Positions 41,337 to 43,482 of a stretch of 43,482 nt of DNA are shown in pieces. Both the position numbers and the translations under genes were made by a program. This stretch comes from Novosphingobium sp. (lineage in GTDB: Bacteria; Pseudomonadota; Alphaproteobacteria; Sphingomonadales; Sphingomonadaceae). The DNA lies in the NCBI GenBank assembly GCA_020848655.1, contig JADLHU010000066.1, positions 1-43,482 on the forward strand, written 5' to 3'. The first letter of the stretch is position 1. Every line of letters starts with the position of its first letter. The notes below the pieces were generated by a model. The model was not told where the DNA came from. It made no database searches and worked only from the letters and a program-made list of their open reading frames with translations.

Positions 41337-41758
41337 CGGCGAAGTGTATCCATGCGAACCCACTCATCGCTTAAAGGTTCATTGACGTACCAAAATCGCC
41401 AGCCGTTGACATTGGTCTTTGAAATGGAGGAGGCAGCGTCTGAAGGGCTGCTTCGTTTGATGCCTAACTCATCAATCCACACGCCATCCATTATAGAGGC
41501 ATGATAGGTTCGTCCTTTGTAGGTGGCTCGGAACCGAGTGCCATTTGAGAAAAATACATTCGAATAGAATACGCCTTCACCGCCAAGACCGGCCGATTTT
41601 CCAGGTTGACCTTCAGCCTCTAAGACCGGGCCATCTGAAAGGAAATCCGATGCAGGAAGCCCAAGAAGGCGTCGGATGACCTCATTGTAGGTGTCGCTTT
41701 CCGAGCTTCGGTGCGCCGTCAACGCCTTGAAGACCTCAAAATCGATGTCGATCTGCAC
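41333..41758 (-). CDS. SeqA-N/ribbon-like plus RAMA (DUF4357)-like small protein
   Basis: Protein of 141 residues from GTG 41758 (GGAG seven bases upstream). The first 35 residues (MQIDIDFEVFKALTAHRSSE, TYNEVIRRLLGL) resemble the SeqA N-terminal oligomerisation segment or a short ribbon-helix-helix. Residues about 72-125 (GTRFRATYKGRTYHASIMDG, SSPSDAASSISKTNVNGWRF) match the DUF4357/RAMA pattern of restriction- and methylation-associated proteins. It is the first gene of a cassette with higB and higA. Lower GC than neighbours. Function unknown; nucleic-acid binding and control of the toxin pair are guesses. Confidence 0.75.
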   Translation of the reverse strand: MQIDIDFEVFKALTAHRSSESDTYNEVIRRLLGLPASDFLSDGPVLEAEGQPGKSAGLGGEGVFYSNVFFSNGTRFRATYKGRTYHASIMDGVWIDELGIKRSSPSDAASSISKTNVNGWRFWYVNEPLSDEWVRMDTLRR

Positions 41759-41769
41759 TATCTATCTCC

Positions 41770-41807
41770 ATTAGGTCTAATCTATCGGAGAAAAAATAGA
41801 TAATCAA
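41770..41807 (-). promoter_or_regulatory. Promoter and palindromic operator of the RAMA-higBA cassette
   Basis: On the minus strand TTGATT (41807-41802) and TAGATT (41784-41779) form -35 and -10 boxes with a 17-base spacer, in an AT-rich pocket just past the uvrB stop. An inverted repeat ATTAG/CTAAT (41770-41781) overlaps the -10. A second pair, ATCTAT (41780-41785) and ATAGAT (41796-41801), fills the spacer. This layout suits HigA autorepression. Confidence 0.65.
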
Positions 41808-41814
41808 GCGAGAG

Positions 41815-43482
41815 TCACCGCCCCCACTTCCGCTTCGTCTCCCGCCCGAACCGGCCCTTGCGCGTCCCCGGCTTGCCCTCGTTGCTGCGTCCGACCAGCG
41901 GGGCCGCCTTTTCGCCATCGGGAATCCCCAGTTCGTCCGCTTCCAGCCGCCGGATTTCGTCCCTGAGCCGTCCGGCTTCCTCGAATTCCAGGTCGGCCGC
42001 CGCGGCGCGCATTTTCTGTTCCAGCTCTTCGATATAGGCGCGCAGGTTGTGGCCCACGAGGTGGTTGGCGCCGTCCGCGTCGATCTCCACCAGCACGCCG
42101 TCGCGGCTGGCGGTGTCGGCGATGATGTCGGCGATCTGGCGCTTGATCGTGGCCGGGGTGATGCCGTGTTCGATGTCGAAGGCGTGCTGGCGTTCGCGGC
42201 GGCGGTCGGTTTCGGCGATCGCGCGTTCCATGCTGCCGGTCATGCGATCGGCATAGAGGATCACGCGCCCGTCCACGTTGCGCGCGGCGCGGCCGATGGT
42301 CTGGATCAGGCTGGTTTCCGAGCGCAGGAAGCCTTCCTTGTCGGCATCGAGGATGCACACCAGGCCGCATTCGGGAATGTCCAGCCCTTCGCGCAGCAGG
42401 TTGATGCCGACGAGCACGTCATAGACGCCGCGCCGCAGGTCGCGGATCAGTTCGATGCGTTCCAGCGTTTCCACGTCGGAATGCATGTAGCGCACGCGCA
42501 GGCCCGCCTCGTGCATGAACTCGGTCAGGTCTTCAGCCATGCGCTTGGTCAGCGTGGTGACGAGCGTGCGATAGCCCTTGGCCGCCGTTTCGCGGCATTC
42601 GTTGATGCAGTCCTGCACCTGGTCTTCCACCGGGCGGATTTCCACCGGCGGGTCGATCAGGCCGGTCGGGCGGATGACCTGTTCGGCGAAGACGCCGCCG
42701 GTCTGTTCCATTTCCCAGTGCCCCGGCGTGGCCGAGACGGCCACCGTCTGCGGGCGCATCGCATCCCATTCGTTGAAGCGCAGCGGGCGGTTGTCGATGC
42801 AACTGGGCAGGCGGAAGCCGTATTCGGCCAGCGTCAGCTTGCGGCGGTGATCGCCCTTGGCCATCGCGCCGACTTGCGGCACCGTCTGGTGGCTTTCATC
42901 CACGAAAAGCAGCGCGTTGTCGGGCAGGTATTCGAACAGCGTCGGCGGTGGTTCGCCCGGCAGGCGGCCGGTCAGGAAGCGGCTGTAGTTCTCGATCCCG
43001 GCGCAACTGCCGGTGGCGGCGATCATCTCCAGGTCGAAATTGGTGCGCTGTTCCAGCCGCTGCGCTTCGAGCAGCTTGCCTTCGGCGACGAGTTCCTTGA
43101 GCCGCTCGGTCAGTTCGAAGCGGATCGCCGCCGACGCTTGCTTCAGCGTGGGGCCGGGGGTGACATAGTGCGAATTGGCATAGACGCGCACCGCGTTCAG
43201 CTTTGCCCCGGTCTTGCCGGTCAGGGGATCGAATTCGGCGATTTCCTCGATCTCGTCGCCGAAGAAGGTCACGCGCCAGGCCATGTCTTCATAATGGCTG
43301 GGGAAAATCTCCAGATTGTCGCCGCGCACGCGAAAGTTGCCGCGGCTGAAGGCGGCGTCGTTGCGCTTGTATTGCAGCGCCACGAGGTCGGCCATGAGCT
43401 GCTTCTCGTCCAGGCGCTGGCCCAGCTCGATCGTGAAGGTCATGGCCGTATAGGTTTCGACCGAACCGATGCCGTAGATGCA
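41815..43482 (-). CDS. uvrB: UvrABC system protein B, C-terminal part (runs off right edge)
   Basis: DNA-damage recognition helicase-like subunit of nucleotide excision repair. About 555 codons are inside the window; the frame stays open to base 43482 with CIYGIGSVETYTAM before the first in-window ATG, matching the region after the UvrB ATPase start, so the N terminus with the Walker A motif lies outside. Visible parts are TFFGDEIEEIAEFDPLTG, LFVDESHQTVPQVGAM, YMHSDVETLERIELIRDLR, VGINLLREGLDIPECGLVCI, and IQTIGRAARNVDGRVILYAD. The C-terminal UVR motif (IEELEQKMRAAAADLEFEEA, GRLRDEIRRLE) binds UvrC. A basic tail ends at TGA 41815. Confidence 0.97.
   Translation of the reverse strand, partial: CIYGIGSVETYTAMTFTIELGQRLDEKQLMADLVALQYKRNDAAFSRGNFRVRGDNLEIFPSHYEDMAWRVTFFGDEIEEIAEFDPLTGKTGAKLNAVRVYANSHYVTPGPTLKQASAAIRFELTERLKELVAEGKLLEAQRLEQRTNFDLEMIAATGSCAGIENYSRFLTGRLPGEPPPTLFEYLPDNALLFVDESHQTVPQVGAMAKGDHRRKLTLAEYGFRLPSCIDNRPLRFNEWDAMRPQTVAVSATPGHWEMEQTGGVFAEQVIRPTGLIDPPVEIRPVEDQVQDCINECRETAAKGYRTLVTTLTKRMAEDLTEFMHEAGLRVRYMHSDVETLERIELIRDLRRGVYDVLVGINLLREGLDIPECGLVCILDADKEGFLRSETSLIQTIGRAARNVDGRVILYADRMTGSMERAIAETDRRRERQHAFDIEHGITPATIKRQIADIIADTASRDGVLVEIDADGANHLVGHNLRAYIEELEQKMRAAAADLEFEEAGRLRDEIRRLEADELGIPDGEKAAPLVGRSNEGKPGTRKGRFGRETKRKWGR

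Overview
The window is high-GC, tightly packed bacterial chromosome with many ATGA/GTGA start-stop overlaps. The best guess is an alphaproteobacterium of the Sphingomonadales (Novosphingobium/Sphingomonas-like): it has a PhoK-type alkaline phosphatase, a hemC-hemD-mitofilin-like cluster, sphingomonad-style TonB receptor wording and alphaproteobacterial flagellar genes. No rRNA, tRNA, CRISPR array or intact insertion sequence was recognised.

Positions 1-9189 form a cobalamin locus. Two cobalamin riboswitches stand head to head (about 93-267 on minus, 349-511 on plus). The plus one leads a nine-gene operon: TonB-dependent B12 receptor, a DUF1636 cysteine-rich protein, cobT, an alpha-ribazole phosphatase, cobS, cobD, cbiB, cobQ and cobU. 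Together these import corrinoids, make aminopropanol phosphate, and assemble and activate the nucleotide loop. No corrin-ring genes are present. The minus riboswitch reads out of the left edge, toward a gene whose first codons may be at 64-1.

Positions 9202-25398 are a flagellar locus. On the minus strand, flgBCDEFGHIJKL-motA-motB is one long unit starting at 18880, with a near-perfect sigma54 promoter (18928-18944) and clustered CGGCA/TGCCG palindromes upstream. Divergently on plus lie a MotA/ExbB-like gene and a short MotB/ExbD-like gene, then flgA, flgM, flgN, a soluble lytic transglycosylase, flhA and fliA. Two further sigma54 promoters lie on plus, before flgA and before the transglycosylase. 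Rod, hook, rings, junction proteins, export gate and sigma28/anti-sigma28 are here; flagellin, filament cap, basal MS/C-ring and most export genes must be elsewhere.

Positions 25410-36788 are housekeeping and envelope genes: a DsbD-like reductase (minus), a PhoK-like phosphatase, a UbiH-type hydroxylase, then mitofilin-like protein, hemD and hemC on minus, and tsaD-gpsA-flippase overlapping on plus.

Positions 36789-41815 look accessory. A lower-GC orphan membrane gene sits in poorly coding DNA. It is followed by a VWA lipoprotein with a 15-proline run and a TonB-box-like stretch, a membrane-anchored helix-hairpin-helix protein, and a three-gene overlapping cassette (RAMA/DUF4357-like protein, HigB-like toxin, HigA-like antitoxin) with its own palindromic promoter. 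The window ends inside uvrB. The strongest candidates for something undescribed are the divergent stator-like pair in the flagellar locus and the RAMA-HigB-HigA cassette.
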